Of a DNA stretch of 64,000 nt, positions 60,502 through 64,000 are shown piece after piece. The DNA lies in NCBI RefSeq assembly GCF_024868665.1, contig NC_079890.1, forward strand, positions 37,496,504-37,560,503, given 5' to 3'. Made by a program: the position numbers and the translations under genes. Within the stretch, counting starts at the first letter, position 1. The number at the start of each line of letters is the position of its first letter. This stretch comes from Triplophysa rosa. Lineage: Eukaryota > Chordata > Actinopteri > Cypriniformes > Nemacheilidae. The notes under the pieces are model-generated. The model made no database searches. It had not been told where the DNA came from and saw only the letters and a program-made list of their open reading frames with translations.

Positions 60502-61215
60502 TTTTAAAGGTGGAGTGGTTGATTTGGAAAGATGCTAACTTTAGCCTGCTAGCACTGAAATTATAATCCAACCGTCTGTGCTATTCGCCGTCCAAAGCCA
60601 CGCCTCCTCCAAACACATGAATGTATTTCGTAAATCCACGTAACGAATTACAAACTAAATCCATTCAATTCTTCTCGAAGCATGTATATACCTGTCCAAA
60701 AGAAAGAGAACAACCATGGTATCGTCTTTCAGACCCTTTGCCTGCTGGAGCGGTCTCCATCGTGTAAAAGATGAACCGATGTTAATTCGAGTTTTTCCTC
60801 TTTCATGATCCAGACTTTTTTGTCACTGCTTTTACCAAAACTGACTTTCGTTTTGTAGATTTACTTGTTGTTGGTTCCGCAGGAAAGTTTGATTGTTGCT
60901 GGTTGTCCGCCATTCTCCCTACATTGACACAGCAGACGTGAGCGCGCTGATGACGTATGATGTCTACGTGAACAGGGTGCGCAGTGGTATGCAAAATACG
61001 TTGTCTGAAAATGTACACATGACCAGTCACAGCGCTCGGCCAGAACGTTTTGATTGGGCGAACGTTTTTTGGTCCTACGCCTTTCACAGACGAAATACTG
61101 TATAATTATAAAAATATTTTTTGACCGCTATACTTTTCTATCAGGATGTAAAGACATTTCCAACCAACATGACAAAAAATGTTTCTGGCCAGGATCACCC
61201 ATCCTGCCTTTAAAA
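60502..61215. repeat. Probable non-autonomous DNA transposon
   Basis: It begins TTTTAAAGGTGGAGTGG and ends CATCCTGCCTTTAAAA, which are partial inverted repeats about 0.7 kb apart. No conserved protein motif is seen. Confidence 0.4.
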
Positions 61216-61503
61216 TGTATGCTTTAAAGAGCCCTTATTTTAGTGATAAAAACATCCGTAATTCTATTATTTGGGTCTCCAACAATATACATAAATGCGA
61301 TAAAACTTCAAAGAACGCATTATTTGCCTTATTATTTACCTTCTAGCTTCGCCTCATTTTTCCTGTCTGCGAAACACTCGGTTTTAGCTACTGTCTCTTT
61401 AACGCCCGCCTCATCACAAGCCCAGTGTACTCTGATTGGTCACATGGCCTAATCTACTGTTATTGGTCAACTGTGTTGAGAGTGTGTCGGAAATGTAACG
61501 CCC

Positions 61504-61686
61504 ATGACCATACCCGGGTTACAGCTACTGCATCTGTTGCTGAATGTAAATAGACAGATATCTATGGAAATGATGGCTTCTGTACTGCCTTATCAGATCG
61601 AGCCTGAGTCCGATCCAGAAGAGCAAACCAACGTACATGAAACACCTCCTCAAGGAAGGCTTTTGCAGGTCGTTTCGCAATGGTAA
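61504..61686 (+). pseudogene. Start of a transposon-encoded protein (EPESDPE type)
   Basis: The frame reads MASVLPYQIEPESDPEEQ and ends soon after with a stop. The motif and the preceding ATG match the minus-strand relic at 38070-38190, so this is a second copy of the same element, of which only the first exon is visible. Confidence 0.45.
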
Positions 61687-61890
61687 CTTATTTTATTTCC
61701 GCCTAACAATATAAATATTTCCGCCAATCTTGGCCGGTCGTGTCTGATTTGAGACTTGTCTGTTTGCGTTGCGGGGTAGTTCCCCGTCTGTTTGCTCGCT
61801 CCCCGTTCGCATTCTTCATCTCCCTCCATTAATGACTGCTTACCATTCGCTTGTTATTTGGCGTTATTTGCTCTTAAATGAGCATATCTT

Positions 61891-62114
61891 GGTCCGGTTT
61901 CACAGACAAGGCTTAAGACTAGTCCCAGACTAATGGAACGTTTGAGCTGTCTTAACAGAAATAACTTCTTAAAATATCTCAATGCCATTGTTTTGTCTCA
62001 ATATTCACACCAGTAATGTTTTTTTCCCAAAGCATTTTAAAAAAAGTGACTTAAATATCCCAATTTACAGTAGCTAAGGCATAGTCCTGTCTTCCCTGTC
62101 GGTGAAACCGGGCC
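61891..62114. repeat. MITE-like repeat (GGCCCGGTTTCACAGAC family)
   Basis: It starts GGTCCGGTTTCACAGACAAG and ends GTCGGTGAAACCGGGCCC. It is shorter than the copy at 1585. Confidence 0.7.
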
Positions 62115-63704
62115 CTTAAGTTTTCAATGCGTTTTTTGGCAGAAACATAATACATGCAAAGAGTCAATATTTAAGTTAAGCCTTGTTTTTCATAACCTCT
62201 GCAATTCGCTCTGGCACGCTGGATATTAGCTCCTGTGCCAAATCCTGACTGATGGGCGAACCTTTCTTGCCTTATTAGTGCTCTGATATCACAATTTTAA
62301 GGCTTCTGCCTTAAATTTTGAGGATTGACCACAGGTTCTCTATGGGATTGACATCTGGGGAGTTGTTTTTTTTTGCAATTATTTAAAATGCATCGGTTCA
62401 CTCTGCATAATAACCTTTAAACAATGTGAATGAACACCACAACAGCTTAGAAACTTAGCAAAACACAGCATTTATGTCACTGCCAATACTTTTGGCCACG
62501 ATAGTTTAGGCCAACTTAGTAAAACTATAGTTATAGAAATGATAGTCAATACACCAAAAAAGCATGGTTACTAGTACACTTTTACTATAAAAATAGGTTA
62601 ATTTTGGTAAATAGCTTTGCTTTCCAACGTGTCGAGGTGCAGCTTGACAAAAACAAAAAAAGTTTTCGGCGAAAGTTGTATCATTAAATCAGTTTGTCTC
62701 AGAGATATTTGCGAGTGAGATACGGACACACTGACACTCTTCATTTGTGATTCTTCATGTACCAAAGAGTCAACAGATGGTAGTGTACACTATTGCCTAG
62801 CAACCACTTCTCAAATTTCACTGTTTAACAGTATCACAGGCTCTGTACAGAAAAGACTGAAGTGAAGCTCATTTTTAGAGAGAGAGAAACATTCTTTTTT
62901 CTTCATGGGTAACTTTTAACAGTGGGTTACGTTTTACCTTTCGCCTGTCCTATACATCAAATACGGTGTCCTTTTTTCTTACATTACGTACATTGTTTTG
63001 CACAACTGTCGCTATTGATTTGCACTGTTTGTATGCGGGGCTGTAAATGCTTTGGCAATACATGTGTACGTATTTGTCATGCCAATAAAGCAGAGAGAGA
63101 GACAGACATGGAAAATGAGAGTGGAGACTGAATGAAAAATGGAAGTCTGGAAGTGTCAAGAGTAAACAACGTGACGTCCGTGCAGACAGGAAAACAGAGT
63201 TAATTAGCACTCCAAATATAGACCAGAGCGTTCACACTCTGTGAACTCTGTTGTCTGTCTAATACACACAACATCAAGCATAATAAAGTTTGAAAGGAAT
63301 GGCAAGGCAAGAACTCTCCTCATTTATCCTGAGCCCACTCTGTCATTTCATTGCGAATATACGAAGTGATAAATGAGCTTTTATGAGACAATATTTACAT
63401 TTACAAAGTCTTATGTACACTGGCAGAATCAACGGTAACACATATATAAATTATGTAAGGGGGGCGCATGCTCTCTCTCTTCACCAAGGGTTTATGGTCT
63501 GTAAAAGGTCAGAAAGACCCCTGGGTAACAGTGATGTCTGTGGTGATGCGGATAGGGCTCCATTTCCCAGCATGCACTGCATCATTAATAAATCATGGGA
63601 ACTTCTGTTGTCCTGTTCACTGTTGTGTTTATGTACTAGTGTTGTTGTGTTTGTCGCTCCTTTAAATGATGTGCTGAGTTTTGAAAGTCAAGAAAAAAGT
63701 TATT
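62115..63704. other. Intergenic DNA, no gene seen
   Basis: No coding family was recognised. GGGCTCCATTTCCCAGCATGC at about 63555 repeats a word found near 47725. Confidence 0.4.
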
Positions 63705-63948
63705 GGCCCGGTTTCACATACACGGCTTAGCTTAAACCATGCCTTAGTTGAATTAAGGTATTTATATCGCTTTTATAAAAATAAAATACCTTAGAAGAAT
63801 ACATTACTGGTGTGCATCTCGAGACAAAATAATAGCTCTGATATACTGTATTTTAAGATATTTCTGGGCAAGTTATATTCAGTTAAGACAGGTCACACAT
63901 TCATTTTAGTCTGGGACTAACTTTAAGCCTTGTCTGTGAAACCGGGCC
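63705..63948. repeat. MITE-like repeat (GGCCCGGTTTCACAGAC family)
   Basis: It starts GGCCCGGTTTCACATACAC and ends TTGTCTGTGAAACCGGGCC, with subterminal CTTAGCTTAAACC inverted against GACTAACTTTAAGCC. Confidence 0.75.
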
Positions 63949-64000
63949 ATTTTGTGTATAAATTACTTTTTATTATTTAAAACAAAATTTTTTTTTAATT

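Overview
This window is nuclear DNA from a ray-finned fish, most likely a cyprinid. It has intron-rich vertebrate genes with GT-AG junctions, AT-rich non-coding DNA, and many cut-and-paste transposon relics: TTAA-flanked MITEs, hAT-like elements with 8-bp target duplications, a Tc1-like element and THAP-type elements. It contains no prokaryotic features. The species cannot be named from the sequence alone.

Layout. At 951-5009 (minus strand) is a three-exon Snail-family zinc-finger repressor, best matched to SNAI3. At 6990-18372 (minus) is a complete 16-exon classical E-cadherin gene (cdh1, 885 aa, here copy A); every splice phase closes. Three more partial cadherin copies follow in the same orientation. 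Copy B (28103-31439) is damaged. Copy D (41609-42997) is a pseudogene. Copy C (43798-46272) keeps an open, splice-consistent frame of 361 aa. About 20 kb of repeats separates A from B, and a nested transposon block separates B from D. At 50806-52460 (plus) is a complete adcyap1 gene (PRP and PACAP-38 precursor, 170 aa). Two possible plus-strand exons of an unrecognised gene lie downstream, at 53075-53195 and about 58829-58915. The rest is intergenic DNA and repeats.

How the genes may relate. Snail proteins repress cdh1 through CAGGTG/CACCTG E-boxes. Here the two genes are direct neighbours, and the cdh1 upstream region carries one CAGGTG and two CAGGTA boxes. The cadherin array has produced a predicted protein with a signal peptide, a furin site and ectodomains EC1-EC3, but no prodomain, membrane segment or catenin-binding tail. 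If expressed, it would be a naturally secreted E-cadherin fragment. I consider this the most interesting observation in the window.

Cautions. Part of copy B has a density of one-base indels that looks like unpolished long-read assembly. Blocks of near identity between copies could reflect gene conversion, recent duplication or assembly collapse. Expression of any copy cannot be judged from sequence alone.
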